A stretch of 64,000 nucleotides of DNA from assembly GCF_001431595.1 (NCBI RefSeq), contig NZ_LDJO01000022.1, positions 48,021 through 112,020 on the forward strand, given 5' to 3'. The translations under genes were made by a program, and so were the position numbers. This DNA is from Stenotrophomonas acidaminiphila. Lineage in GTDB: Bacteria; Pseudomonadota; Gammaproteobacteria; Xanthomonadales; Xanthomonadaceae. Below are positions 40,549-49,797 of the stretch, piece by piece. The notes under the pieces are model-generated. The model saw only the letters and a program-made list of their open reading frames with translations, was not told the DNA's origin and made no database searches. How positions within the stretch are numbered: position 1 is the stretch's first letter; each line of letters starts with the position of its first letter.

Positions 40549-41553
40549 ATGAACAACGTTTTTGAGAATCCCGCTTTCTCGATGGCGGCGCTGACCGCTG
40601 CCATCAACATCCTCCCCAACAACTACGGGCTGATGGAAAGCATGGGGCTGTTTCCGCCCAAACCTGTGCGCTTTCGCTCAGTGGCCGTCGAAGAAAAAAA
40701 CGGCATCCTGACGCTGCTGCCGACGATGCCGGTCGGCTCTCCGGGCACGGTCGGTGTGCGTGGCAAGCGCAAGCTGCGCTCCTTCGCCATTCCGCACATC
40801 CCGCACGACGACGTTGTGCTGCCTGAGGAAGTACAAGGCATCCGCGCCTTCGGTTCGGAAACCGAAGTGCAAACCGTGGCATCGGTCATGGCCGAGCACC
40901 TGCAGACGATGCGCAACAAGCACGCCATCACCTTGGAGCACCTGCGCATTGGCGCGCTCAAGGGCATCATTCTCGATGCCGACGGATCGCAGCTGTACGA
41001 CCTGTTCGATCTGTTCGAGATCACGCCGAAGGTGGTCAATTTCCAGCTGGGCAGCGCGAGCACCGATATCAAGAAGAAGTGCCTCGATCTCAAGCGCTAT
41101 CTGGAGAAGAACCTCAAGGGCGAACGGATGACGAGCGTGCATTGCCTCGTGTCGCCGGAGTTCTTCGACGCCTTCACCAGCCACGAGAAGGTCATCGAGG
41201 CCTACCACCGCTGGCAGGACGGCCAGGTGCTGCGCACCGATATGCGTTCCGGCTTCCCGTTCGCGGGCATCACCTTCGAGGAATACGCGGGCGAAGCCAG
41301 CGATGGTGACGACAACGTGCGCCGCTTCATCGAGGCCGGTGAAGGCCACGCCTTCCCGCTGGGTACGGTGGACACCTTCGCCACCTACTTCGCGCCAGCC
41401 GACTTCAACGAAACGGCCAACACGCTGGGACAACCCCTGTACGCCAAGCAGGAGCCGCGCAAATTCGACCGGGGCACCGATCTGCACACGCAGAGCAACC
41501 CGCTGCCGATGTGCCATCGGCCCGCGGTTCTTGTGAAGGTGCTGGCTTCCTGA
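40549..41553 (+). CDS. Major capsid protein, lambda gpE family
   Basis: 334 residues from MNNVFENPAF. Contains the gpE-type VRGKRKLRSFAIPHIPHDD and EHLRIGALKGIILDADG segments, and a C-terminal AKQEPRKFDRGTDLHTQSNPLPMC. HK97-fold coat protein. It follows gpD by 2 bp and overlaps the next ATG by one base. Confidence 0.92.
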   Translation: MNNVFENPAFSMAALTAAINILPNNYGLMESMGLFPPKPVRFRSVAVEEKNGILTLLPTMPVGSPGTVGVRGKRKLRSFAIPHIPHDDVVLPEEVQGIRAFGSETEVQTVASVMAEHLQTMRNKHAITLEHLRIGALKGIILDADGSQLYDLFDLFEITPKVVNFQLGSASTDIKKKCLDLKRYLEKNLKGERMTSVHCLVSPEFFDAFTSHEKVIEAYHRWQDGQVLRTDMRSGFPFAGITFEEYAGEASDGDDNVRRFIEAGEGHAFPLGTVDTFATYFAPADFNETANTLGQPLYAKQEPRKFDRGTDLHTQSNPLPMCHRPAVLVKVLAS

Positions 41554-41834
41554 TGCTGGCTGTAGAGCTGTTCTACGAGTCCGCACGCAATGCCGGACTG
41601 CTCACCGCCGTCACGGCGGCGGGCAACACGGTGCACTGCGCCTTTCGCGCGCCGGATGAAACCGTGCTGGATGGTTTTGCGCTGTCGCGGGGCTACCAGA
41701 TCGACTACCCGGCGTCCTGGCTGACGCTGGCCGCCGGGGAGACGGTCGAGGTGGCAGGCAACAGCTATCAGGTGCGCGACGTGCGCGCCATCGGCGACGG
41801 CACCGAGCGTCGCGCCTCGCTCTCCCAACTCTGA
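41553..41834 (+). CDS. Head-tail connector, FII-like
   Basis: 93 residues: beta-rich (CAFRAPDETVLDGFALSRGYQ, AGETVEVAGNSYQVRDV). Size and position after the capsid gene match lambda FII-type connectors that join head and tail. Function from context more than sequence. Confidence 0.65.
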   Translation: MLAVELFYESARNAGLLTAVTAAGNTVHCAFRAPDETVLDGFALSRGYQIDYPASWLTLAAGETVEVAGNSYQVRDVRAIGDGTERRASLSQL

Positions 41835-41844
41835 GGTTACTGAC

Positions 41845-42270
41845 ATGAACTCCGTCCGCGAGCGCGTCTTGCGGGAGGTCGTCACGCGCCTGTCATCCGC
41901 GATTGCACCGATCCCGGTGCTGCGTATGCCTGCCGTGCCGGTCACCCGCGAGGCCAGTCCGGCGCTGCTGCTGTTCGTCGATGGCGACAGCATCACCGCC
42001 CACGCCAACCACCTCGTCGACCGGCTGCTGATCGTCCGGCTTGCCGTGGTGGCACGCGGCGCGGATGCCTTCGACGTGGCCGACCAGGCGCTGGTCGCAG
42101 CCCACGCGGCAATGCTCGCTGACCCGAATCTGGGCGGGCTGGCCATCGCCGTGCGCGAGATCGACTGCGAATGGGAGTTCGACGACGCCGATGCCGGGGC
42201 CGTCGCGCTGCCCGCCCGCTACGAGATCCGTTACCGCACCCATGCCATCGACCTCACCCAAACAGGATGA
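41845..42270 (+). CDS. Tail terminator/completion protein, gpU-like
   Basis: 141 residues: SVRERVLREVVTRLSSAIAPIP, then a beta sheet (ALLLFVDGDSI, LLIVRLAVVARG) and VREIDCEWEFDDADAGAV. This pattern is that of the gpU/minor tail family that caps the tail tube. Located between connector and tail tube. Confidence 0.7.
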   Translation: MNSVRERVLREVVTRLSSAIAPIPVLRMPAVPVTREASPALLLFVDGDSITAHANHLVDRLLIVRLAVVARGADAFDVADQALVAAHAAMLADPNLGGLAIAVREIDCEWEFDDADAGAVALPARYEIRYRTHAIDLTQTG

Positions 42271-42277
42271 ACCCCTT

Positions 42278-42490
42278 ATGCAAACCCTCTCCATCGAACT
42301 ACTGAAACCCCATACCCACGCAGGCAAGCGCCTCGCCGTAGGTGATCGCCTTGATCTGAATGACGCCAGCGCCCGTTGGCTGATCGCGCAAGGCACGGCC
42401 AAAGCGGCCACCCCCGCCACCGATTCCAAACTCACCCGCCGTGATGCCACGTCCGGTGCTTCCACAACTGCAGCCACCCAAGGAGACTGA
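42278..42490 (+). CDS. Small phage protein before the tail tube gene (DUF7210-like)
   Basis: 70 residues. LKPHTHAGKRLAVGDRLDL and ASARWLIAQGTAK form a small beta-alpha unit, then a Thr/Ala-rich tail. Such proteins (recalled as DUF7210) commonly precede the tail tube gene; role unknown. Confidence 0.65.
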   Translation: MQTLSIELLKPHTHAGKRLAVGDRLDLNDASARWLIAQGTAKAATPATDSKLTRRDATSGASTTAATQGD

Positions 42491-42492
42491 AC

Positions 42493-43245
42493 ATGGCTTA
42501 CTTTTCCGGACAAGGTCGCGTCTACATCGGCGCACGCGATGACCTCGGCAATCCAGCCGGGCTGACCTTCGTCGGCAACGTGCCCGAACTGAAGGTGTCG
42601 CTGTCGGTGGACACCATCGAGCACCAGGAAGCGCAGTCGGGCCAGCGCCTGACCGACCTGCAACTCATCAAGACCAAGAAGGGCGAATTCGCCTGCACGC
42701 TGGAGGAACTGATCGCCACCAACCTGGCGCTCGCGCTCTACGGCACCACGACCACGATCACCCCAGGTACCGTGACGGGCGAATTGCTGCCCAACCCGGT
42801 CACGCCGGGCAGTCTGTACCCGCTGACCATGCAGAACGTGTCCGCCGTGCAGATCCAGGACTCGGATGCCACGCCTAAGACGCTCCCGGCCAGCCAGTAC
42901 AGCGTCAATGCCAAGCACGGTTCGCTGGTGGTGCTCGATGCCACGTCGGGCGGCCCGTACACCGAGCCGTTCACCGTCGACTACGCCTATGGCGCGGCGC
43001 AGAGCACGGCGATGTTCACCCAGCCGCTGCCCGAGCGCTGGATTCGCTTCGAGGGGCTCAACACCGCCGACGGCAACCGCGAGGTGGTGATCGACCTCTA
43101 CCGCGTGGCCATCAACCCGGCCAAGGAACTCTCGATCATCACGGACGAACTGCTCAAGTTCGAGCTGTCGGGCCAAGTGCTGGCGGATCTGACCAAGCCG
43201 GTCGGTGGTGATCTCGGTCAGTTCGGCCGTCTGGTGCTGCTGTGA
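42493..43245 (+). CDS. Major tail tube protein, gpV-like
   Basis: 250 residues. YFSGQGRVYIGARDDLGNPAG, SLSVDTIEHQEAQSGQR and FACTLEELIATNLALALYG are typical tail-tube features; the C-terminal YRVAINPAKELSII continues the beta sandwich. Followed by the tail assembly chaperone gene, coupled by a TGATG overlap. Confidence 0.85.
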   Translation: MAYFSGQGRVYIGARDDLGNPAGLTFVGNVPELKVSLSVDTIEHQEAQSGQRLTDLQLIKTKKGEFACTLEELIATNLALALYGTTTTITPGTVTGELLPNPVTPGSLYPLTMQNVSAVQIQDSDATPKTLPASQYSVNAKHGSLVVLDATSGGPYTEPFTVDYAYGAAQSTAMFTQPLPERWIRFEGLNTADGNREVVIDLYRVAINPAKELSIITDELLKFELSGQVLADLTKPVGGDLGQFGRLVLL

Positions 43246-43634
43246 TGGACGCGTTCAACACCTTTCCGCCATCGCCGGTGGTGGTGACGCTGTCCGGCGG
43301 CGCACTGGAACTGACGCCGATCCGGCTGGGCGAATTGCCACGGCTGTTGGCCGTGATGCGCCCGCTGGCGTCCGAGCTGAGCGCCGATCCCGACTGGCTG
43401 GCGCTGCTGGGCCAGCACGGTGATTCAATGCTTGATCTGCTGGCGATCACCACCCGGCGCGAGCGCGCGTGGATCAACGATCTGCCGCTGGACGACGCAG
43501 TGCAATTGGCCGCCGCCGTGTTCGAGGTCAACGCGGATTTTTTCGTGGGCCGGGTGGTGCCGGGCATCCAGCGCTCGGCAGACAAGCTGGCCCCGCTGAT
43601 CCGCAGCCTTGGGACTGCGCCGTCGCCCGCCTGA
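43245..43634 (+). CDS. Tail assembly chaperone, gpG-like
   Basis: 129 residues (MDAFNTFPPSP). Helical with LTPIRLGELPRLLAVMRPLA and VQLAAAVFEVNADFF. Located between tail tube and tape measure as G in lambda. A canonical T_TTT_TTC slippery site lies at codons for DFF (43538-43544), and a second frame without a good start follows (the T part). Confidence 0.75.
   Translation: MDAFNTFPPSPVVVTLSGGALELTPIRLGELPRLLAVMRPLASELSADPDWLALLGQHGDSMLDLLAITTRRERAWINDLPLDDAVQLAAAVFEVNADFFVGRVVPGIQRSADKLAPLIRSLGTAPSPA
43538..43544 (+). promoter_or_regulatory. Candidate -1 ribosomal frameshift site, TTTTTTC
   Basis: In the chaperone frame the codons are GAT TTT TTC, so T_TTT_TTC has the X_XXY_YYZ geometry and both tRNAs can re-pair as TTT TTT after slipping. 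The -1 frame is then open to 43819. Lambda-type phages fuse G and T by exactly this event. Confidence 0.65.
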
Positions 43635-43819
43635 TCCGCGCCGGGCACCGGCTGGATGAGGTGATGGCCTACACGCTCACGCAGGCCCAAGCCTTTCTGG
43701 ACGCCGACGGACAGATCGAGCGGCAGCAACTGGGCCAGCTGCTCGGCATTCATGCCGTGGCAGCGCAGGGCGAGAAGCGTGGCATCGAACAACTGCAACG
43801 CGATCTGCTCAAGGACTGA
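43538..43819 (+). CDS. Tail assembly protein T, expressed as a G-T frameshift product
   Basis: In the -1 frame relative to G. The recognisable T part is AVARLIRAGHRLDEVMAYTLTQAQAFLDA followed by a charged helix to LLKD. The conserved LIRAGHRLDEV segment has no start codon before it, while internal GTG/ATG starts would delete it, so the frameshift product is more likely. The G-T fusion would bind the tape measure during tail assembly. Confidence 0.6.
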   Translation, partial: FFRGPGGAGHPALGRQAGPADPQPWDCAVARLIRAGHRLDEVMAYTLTQAQAFLDADGQIERQQLGQLLGIHAVAAQGEKRGIEQLQRDLLKD

Positions 43820-43822
43820 CCC

Positions 43823-44464
43823 ATGCGTCTCTCGCTCACCACGACCGGTCTGCTGGACCCGCGCCAGTTGGCGGCGTGGGGTGCGGAGCGGCGTCGTGCC
43901 ATCCACGCTGCCGTCGCCAAGGGCATGCAATCGGGCGGGCGTGAAGTGCGTGATGCCGCGCGATCCGAGATGCGCAGCGCCTTCACCGTCAAACGCAACA
44001 GCTTCATCTCCTCGATGGGCGTGAAGGTATTCGACAAGAAGTCGGAGCAACTGCCCGCCTTGCTGGTGGGCAGCAAGATTCCGTGGCTCGGCCTGCACGA
44101 GAAAGGCGGCACGGTCAGCGGCAATCTGTTGATCCCACTGCTGCCCGGGCGCATCGGTCCGAAACGCTTCAGGGCGGTCATCGATGGCCTGATGCGTTCG
44201 GGCAATGCCTTCTTCATCGAGAAGAACGGTCGCGTGCTGCTGATGGCCGAGAACATCAAAGAGAACGCGGGACAGCTCAACCGCTTCAAGCGTGCCGAGC
44301 GTGCCCGGACTGGCGCAAAACAGATCAAGCGCGGCCAGGAAATTCCCATCGCGGTGCTGGTCAGGCGCGTCGATCTCAAACGACGACTGAATCTGGCGGG
44401 TGGCGTGCAACGCGCACTACCTGCCTTGGCGCGAGCGATTCAACAAGAACTGGACAAAGTCTGA
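43823..44464 (+). CDS. Phage tail protein (DUF6441-like)
   Basis: 213 residues. Basic N-terminus with AWGAERRRAIHAAVAKGMQ, a middle LHEKGGTVSGNLLIPLLPG and a C-terminal RRVDLKRRLNLAGGVQRAL. I recall this family as DUF6441, found before the tape measure. Size and position suggest a minor tail or assembly protein. Confidence 0.62.
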   Translation: MRLSLTTTGLLDPRQLAAWGAERRRAIHAAVAKGMQSGGREVRDAARSEMRSAFTVKRNSFISSMGVKVFDKKSEQLPALLVGSKIPWLGLHEKGGTVSGNLLIPLLPGRIGPKRFRAVIDGLMRSGNAFFIEKNGRVLLMAENIKENAGQLNRFKRAERARTGAKQIKRGQEIPIAVLVRRVDLKRRLNLAGGVQRALPALARAIQQELDKV

Positions 44465-47169
44465 TGGCAAGCAATCGTGCCCAAATCCTGATCAGCGCCG
44501 TCGACCAGACCAAGACCGCCTTCGACTCGATCAAGCGGGGCTTGGGCGGCCTCACCGATACGGCCAAGAGCGTCAATGGCGTGCTGGCCAATCTCGGCGT
44601 GGCCGTGTCGGTGGCGGGCCTGACCGCGATGGTGAAATCGGCCATCGACACTGGCGACGCTCTGGACGAGATGTCGCAGCGTGTCGGTGTCAGCGTCGAG
44701 ACCCTTTCGGTATGGAAACCGGCAGCCGAGCAGTCCGGTGTGTCGGGCGAATCGTTCGAGAAGGGCCTGCGCAAGCTGTCTACCACTATGCTGGAGGCCG
44801 CGACCGGATCGGAAGATGCCGCTCGCGGATTTTCTGCGGTGGGCGTCGAGTTCAAGAACCAGGACGGCACCCTGCGTGCCACCGATCAGGTGCTACTGGA
44901 TCTGGCCGAGCGCTTCAAGGCTATGCCCGATGGCGCGGAGAAGACTGCGCTGGCCGTGCAACTGTTCGGCAAGTCAGGAGCGGAGCTGATCCCGTTTCTG
45001 AATCAGGGGCGCGACGGCATCAACGAGCTGGCTGCCGAGATGCAGGCGCTCGGCGTGCAGATGAGCAGTGAGACTGCAGCACAGGCTGGCGACTTCAACG
45101 ATGCGCTCGACAAGCTGAAGCTGGCCACCACCAGCATCGGCAACCAGATCATCGCGTCCTTGCTGCCCGCCCTGAACGACATGGCCGGTGGCATGGTCGA
45201 GTCTGCAAAGCAAGGCGGCACACTGCGCGCGATCCTGGATGGCGTGGTGCTGGTGCTCAAGACCCTGGCGCTCGGTGCGGCCACGGTTGGCAAGGCCTTC
45301 GTCGCCTTGGGCGAAGCCATTGGTGCAGGTGTCGCGGCGGCGGTCGAAGCGCTCAAGGGCAACACCGAGGGAGCCAAGGCCATCATTGCCGACCTCAAGG
45401 GCAATCTGGTCAAACGGCTGGATGAGCTGGCGTCCTTCCGCGACAGCCTGTTCGATCCCAAGCCCATCGAGGTCAAGGCGCCCAAGATTCAGGCAGATCC
45501 GGAACTGCTGCAGCGCCTGACCAAACCGAAGGCCGCCAAGCCAGCGCAGGACACGACCGGCGCGCAGACCACGCTGATGAAAGCGCAGCTGGACGCCGAG
45601 TTCGCGCTGCTCAAGGACGGTCTGACCCGGCAACAGACTGCGCTTGATGCCGCACTGGAAGATCGTCTGGTCTCGGTGCGCGACTACTACACCCAGAAAA
45701 CGGCCATCGAGCAGCGCGAGGTCGATGCCGAGATTGCCCGCAAGCAGCAGGAATTGGCCCGCAGTCAGCAAGTCGCCACCACGGGCAAATCGGAAAACGA
45801 CCGCCTGCGCGCCAAAGCCGAGGTGGCCAAAGCGGAAGCCGACCTCATCACGCTCAATAACCGGCGCACGGACATCGAGCAGGCCAACGCCCGCAAGGCA
45901 GCACAAGCCGAGCGGGAACTGGCTGATGCCTTGGCGCAGGCGCGTGAGGAACTGGCGCAGATCACCGGCACGGCTACAGATGCCGACCGGCAAGCCGCCA
46001 TCGAGCGCAGCTACCGCGATCTGCGGGCACGTCTCGCTGCAGAAAGCGATACCGATGGCGTGTCACTCGTTGACCGGCTGATCAACGTGAAGGCCGCGCA
46101 GGCCAATCTGGCGGCCTTGGAAGCCCAATGGCGGCAGGTCACCGAGCGTCTGCGCAATGCGCAGGAAGCCATCCAGACCCAGCAGCAGGCTGGATTGCTG
46201 ACCGAGGCACAGGCTCGCCAGCAGATCGTGGCCTTGCAACAGCAATCGGCCACCGAGATGGAGCGCCTGTTGCCGACCATGCAGCAAGCCGCGCAGGCCA
46301 TCGGTCCGGATGCGGTGATTCGCGTGCAGGCGTGGCGCAACGAGCTGGATCGCACCAAGCTCACCGTCGATGAAATGGCACCGCTGTGGAACCGCATCGG
46401 TGAGAGCTTCGGCGGTGCGCTCAACGGGATGATCACCGGCGCGCAGACCTGGCGCAGTGCCTTGGCGAACATCTTCCAGCAGGTGGCCGACGCCTTTCTG
46501 CAGCAGATCGTGATCCAGCCGTTCCAGCAGTGGATCGCCATGCAGGCTCGGATGCTGGCGCTCAAGCTCGGTTTCATTCAGCAGGAGCAGACCGTCGATG
46601 CTGCGGCCAGCGCCGCCAAGGTCGCCCAAAAGACCACCGAAACCACCGCTGTGGTGTCGATGGATGCCGCCAAGGCGGGAGCCGGGGCAGCGGCGTCTCA
46701 GGCTTCCATTCCCTACGTCGGGCCTGCGCTGGCTGTGGCCGCGATGGTAGCCATGGTCGCCGCCGTGATGGCGCTCTTGGGTGGCATCAAGAAGTTCGCG
46801 GGCGGCGGACTGGTCTCCGGGCCGGGCAGCGCCACCTCGGATTCGATCCCGGCGCGTCTGTCGGCAGGCGAGTACGTGGTGCGGGCGGCCGCTGTGCGCC
46901 AGGTCGGCGTGGCTTTCCTCGACTCGCTCAACGGCTTGTCGGCAGGCCCGCGCTTCAAAGGTGGTGAGCTGGCCTTTGCTGCCGGTGGTCTGGTGCCGGA
47001 AGTGAAAGTGCCACCCGCGCAGCCGCAGATGAATCAGGCGGTGCGCATCGTCAACGCGGTCGATCCGGGCGTGACGCACGACCACCTGCAGTCGCCTGCC
47101 GGAGAGAAAGTCATCGTCAACATCATCGGGCGCAATGCACGGGCCATCCGTGCGGCGCTGCAAGGGTAA
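44464..47169 (+). CDS. Tape measure protein
   Basis: 901 residues from MASNRAQILIS. Long helical protein: N-terminal AVDQTKTAFDSIKRGLGGL, a TP901-type core (YGN-like WKPAAEQSGVSGESFEKGL), large coiled-coil region about 370-600, hydrophobic segments near 735-775 (AAASQASIPYVGPALAVAAMVAMV) and a C-terminal GPGSATSDSIPARLSAGEYVV. It sets tail length: 901 residues would give a tail of roughly 130 nm by the usual 1.5 angstrom per residue rule. Confidence 0.9.
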   Translation: MASNRAQILISAVDQTKTAFDSIKRGLGGLTDTAKSVNGVLANLGVAVSVAGLTAMVKSAIDTGDALDEMSQRVGVSVETLSVWKPAAEQSGVSGESFEKGLRKLSTTMLEAATGSEDAARGFSAVGVEFKNQDGTLRATDQVLLDLAERFKAMPDGAEKTALAVQLFGKSGAELIPFLNQGRDGINELAAEMQALGVQMSSETAAQAGDFNDALDKLKLATTSIGNQIIASLLPALNDMAGGMVESAKQGGTLRAILDGVVLVLKTLALGAATVGKAFVALGEAIGAGVAAAVEALKGNTEGAKAIIADLKGNLVKRLDELASFRDSLFDPKPIEVKAPKIQADPELLQRLTKPKAAKPAQDTTGAQTTLMKAQLDAEFALLKDGLTRQQTALDAALEDRLVSVRDYYTQKTAIEQREVDAEIARKQQELARSQQVATTGKSENDRLRAKAEVAKAEADLITLNNRRTDIEQANARKAAQAERELADALAQAREELAQITGTATDADRQAAIERSYRDLRARLAAESDTDGVSLVDRLINVKAAQANLAALEAQWRQVTERLRNAQEAIQTQQQAGLLTEAQARQQIVALQQQSATEMERLLPTMQQAAQAIGPDAVIRVQAWRNELDRTKLTVDEMAPLWNRIGESFGGALNGMITGAQTWRSALANIFQQVADAFLQQIVIQPFQQWIAMQARMLALKLGFIQQEQTVDAAASAAKVAQKTTETTAVVSMDAAKAGAGAAASQASIPYVGPALAVAAMVAMVAAVMALLGGIKKFAGGGLVSGPGSATSDSIPARLSAGEYVVRAAAVRQVGVAFLDSLNGLSAGPRFKGGELAFAAGGLVPEVKVPPAQPQMNQAVRIVNAVDPGVTHDHLQSPAGEKVIVNIIGRNARAIRAALQG

Positions 47170-47174
47170 ATCCA

Positions 47175-48233
47175 ATGGCACTTCTGTTCATCGACGGTTT
47201 CGATCACTACGACCCGCAGGCCGTGGACAGTTTTGGCGATCCGTGGCTTGCGCGTGGCAAAGCGGCGTATCTGTCACCGCAGGCCATCCGCATCAATGGC
47301 CGTCGCCCGTCCTCCTATGCCCTGCGTTTGCCGGAAGGCTCGGGTGGTGGCTACGTCAAGAACCTCGACGCCACCAAGACCAGCCTGATCGTCGGTGCGG
47401 CCATTCGCGTGGTGCCGTACCAGAACACCTATACCGAACCCTTGCTGCTCGGCGTGCGCGATACCAACTCGCAGGTCGCACATTTGGTGAAGATCGGCGA
47501 GGATGGGCGGCTCAAGCTCTACCGCTGGCAATACGGCTACGACCAGCTGATCTCTGTCTCAGTCGCCAGCGCTCCGGCGCGCGGCTGGCACTACATCGAG
47601 TTGCAGGTCACGCAAGGCACCAGCAACGGCGTGCTGTCGGTGCGCATCAACGGGATTCTGGCCATCCAGATGACGGCGCAGAACACGATTCAGGGCGGTG
47701 GCCAACTGCTCACGGCTTTCGTGGGTGCAGTGCCTGGCCAAAACTGCCCGCTCACCATCGACGTCGACGACTTCTACATCGCCGACACCAGCGGCACGAT
47801 CAACAATACCTTCCTCGGTGATGTGCGCGTCGATGCCTTGCAGGCACAGGCCGATGGCAGCCTGAACCAGTGGACGGCCAGCCCGGTCGGTACCGCCGCA
47901 TGGGAAGCCGTGAGCGACGAGGACGAAGCTACGGCGATCAATGCGCCAAGCGTCGGTCTGCGGCAGTCCTTCGATGTCGAGCCGCTGCCGGTGATGGCCA
48001 CGCCCGCCATCTACGGCGTCCAGCTCACGATGCTGGCCCGCAAGACCGACGCCGGTCTGGGCAAGGTCAAAGGCCTCGTGGTCAGTGGTGCGCAAAGCGC
48101 CGTCAGTACCGACATCATTCTGCAGGAGCAACTGGCGTGGCAGAGCACGCTGTTCGAGCGCAACCCGAACGGCAACGTGCAGTGGACGGAGGCCGCCTTC
48201 AATGCCGCTGAGTTCGGCGTGGAGTCGGCATGA
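47175..48233 (+). CDS. Distal tail protein with lectin-like fold (candidate)
   Basis: 352 residues. FIDGFDHYDPQAVDSFGDPW and later strands (SSYALRLPEGSGGGYVKNL, WHYIELQVTQG, TIDVDDFYIAD) suggest a concanavalin-like jelly-roll domain in the first 220 residues. Could bind surface sugars. Position between tape measure and BR0599-type gene fits a tail tip component. Confidence 0.6.
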   Translation: MALLFIDGFDHYDPQAVDSFGDPWLARGKAAYLSPQAIRINGRRPSSYALRLPEGSGGGYVKNLDATKTSLIVGAAIRVVPYQNTYTEPLLLGVRDTNSQVAHLVKIGEDGRLKLYRWQYGYDQLISVSVASAPARGWHYIELQVTQGTSNGVLSVRINGILAIQMTAQNTIQGGGQLLTAFVGAVPGQNCPLTIDVDDFYIADTSGTINNTFLGDVRVDALQAQADGSLNQWTASPVGTAAWEAVSDEDEATAINAPSVGLRQSFDVEPLPVMATPAIYGVQLTMLARKTDAGLGKVKGLVVSGAQSAVSTDIILQEQLAWQSTLFERNPNGNVQWTEAAFNAAEFGVESA

Positions 48234-49792
48234 CGGATCGCGTCGTCGTTCAAGACCTTGCGGAGGTTGGAAGCTCGCCGACGCCGGGAAGCGAACTGCC
48301 CACATTCCAGAGTGAGGTGCTCTCGCGCGCCACCTTTGGGGCGAGCGCAGCCCGCTTCACGCCGGAAACGGCTGTGGCTCCGATGCCTCCCAATCTGGCG
48401 GCCAGCCTGCTGGCGGAATCGTTGGCAGGCCCCTGGCCACCCATCGATACACCGACCTTCTTGGTCGAAGTGCTGCGCCGAGACACGGCCTCGAGCGCCA
48501 TCGTCGCCACCGGTATGGAAGCCTTTGGCGACCAGCCGTGGCCGGATGCGCAACGCGGTGTGTTTGCCTTCCGCCACGATTGGATGGAGCCCCTCGTCGA
48601 ACGGCTGGAGTGGCAGACCAGCGTCACGCGGTTGGCCAGTGGCAACGAATCCCGGCAGGCACGCCGACGCGTTCCTCGGCGCTGGCTCACCTACAAGGTG
48701 GGCAATGCTCGTAAGACCGATGCCCTGGTCGCCGACTGGCTGGCCGATCATCTGGGCCAGACCGCGTGGTGGCCGCTGCCACAGTACGCCGTTCACCTCA
48801 CCGAGGGCGCTGAGGAGGGCGCGCTGACACTTGCGGTATCGGAGGCTGACTGGCGGCGCTTTGGCCCACCGGCCGCTGAACTGCGGCTGACCTACGACGG
48901 CGTGCAGGGCTGGGACAGCGACGAGCGCTGGGTACTGATCATTGCGCCTGAGGGCTGGCAAGTTGCCCAGCTCAGCGATGTGGAAGGCGATCTGCTGTGG
49001 CTCGCCGAGCCTCTGGCCCGCACGGCTGCCGCCGGAAGTAGCGTGATGCCGCTGGTGTGGGGCAAGGCCGTCGATCCAGCGAATCTCACCCAATGGGTGC
49101 CGGGGACAGTTGGCGCCAGCGTGACGGCGTCGATCACGCCCGCGCAGATGCCGGACACGGATGGCCTGGATGACCCATGGCTCGACGAGATCCCGATCTG
49201 GCCGGATGGCAACTGGCGTGACGATCCGACGGCCGCCGCGCAAGCGACGATCACCCGCCAGGACTTTTCGCCTGCAGATCCGTGGGTGCGCCGGGACGAT
49301 CCGTGGTCGACGACGACTTTGCAGCGACGCTATCTGGCCAGCACCCTGGACGACATCGAGATCTGGCGCGCTCGCCTGTGGGAAACGCAGGGACGGCTCA
49401 ACGCCTTTTGGCTCCCCGATGGCCTGGCTCCGATCCTCTGGGTGAGGGCCGAAGCCGACCCGGAAGATGGCTTCCTGCGTGTGGACGGCAAAGGCCTCTC
49501 TGCGTTCTGGCATCGCCCCGCCGCCTGCTTGATCGTGCATCCGGACGGCTATCAGCAATATGCCCTGACGGCGACCTGCCATCAGGATCAGGGTGGTGTG
49601 CTGGTGCTGCGCTCGGGCCTCGACGACTGGGTACCCGAAGGCAGCCGCGTCATTCGGCTCGTGCGCTGCCGCCTCGACCACGATGCCATCGACTTGTACT
49701 GGCACAGCCCGACGCTGCTGGAAATCACCCTGACCGCGCGCCAGTTGCCCGAACCACGCGGCAATGACCGTCAAACCTACGAGGGAGAGTAA
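48230..49792 (+). CDS. Hypothetical tail-tip protein
   Basis: 520 residues, Trp-rich, coupled to the previous gene by a 4-bp overlap. Features include FRHDWMEPLVERLEWQTS, a TYKVGNARKTDALVADWL segment and several beta-rich parts. I do not recognise a named family; homologues in siphovirus prophages sit between tape measure and BR0599 proteins. Confidence 0.62.
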   Translation: MTDRVVVQDLAEVGSSPTPGSELPTFQSEVLSRATFGASAARFTPETAVAPMPPNLAASLLAESLAGPWPPIDTPTFLVEVLRRDTASSAIVATGMEAFGDQPWPDAQRGVFAFRHDWMEPLVERLEWQTSVTRLASGNESRQARRRVPRRWLTYKVGNARKTDALVADWLADHLGQTAWWPLPQYAVHLTEGAEEGALTLAVSEADWRRFGPPAAELRLTYDGVQGWDSDERWVLIIAPEGWQVAQLSDVEGDLLWLAEPLARTAAAGSSVMPLVWGKAVDPANLTQWVPGTVGASVTASITPAQMPDTDGLDDPWLDEIPIWPDGNWRDDPTAAAQATITRQDFSPADPWVRRDDPWSTTTLQRRYLASTLDDIEIWRARLWETQGRLNAFWLPDGLAPILWVRAEADPEDGFLRVDGKGLSAFWHRPAACLIVHPDGYQQYALTATCHQDQGGVLVLRSGLDDWVPEGSRVIRLVRCRLDHDAIDLYWHSPTLLEITLTARQLPEPRGNDRQTYEGE

Positions 49793-49797
49793 GCACG

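Noticed and set aside
43605..43615. CTTGGGA as the G/T frameshift site
   Set aside because: It does not fit X_XXY_YYZ in the chaperone frame; the upstream T_TTT_TTC fits perfectly.
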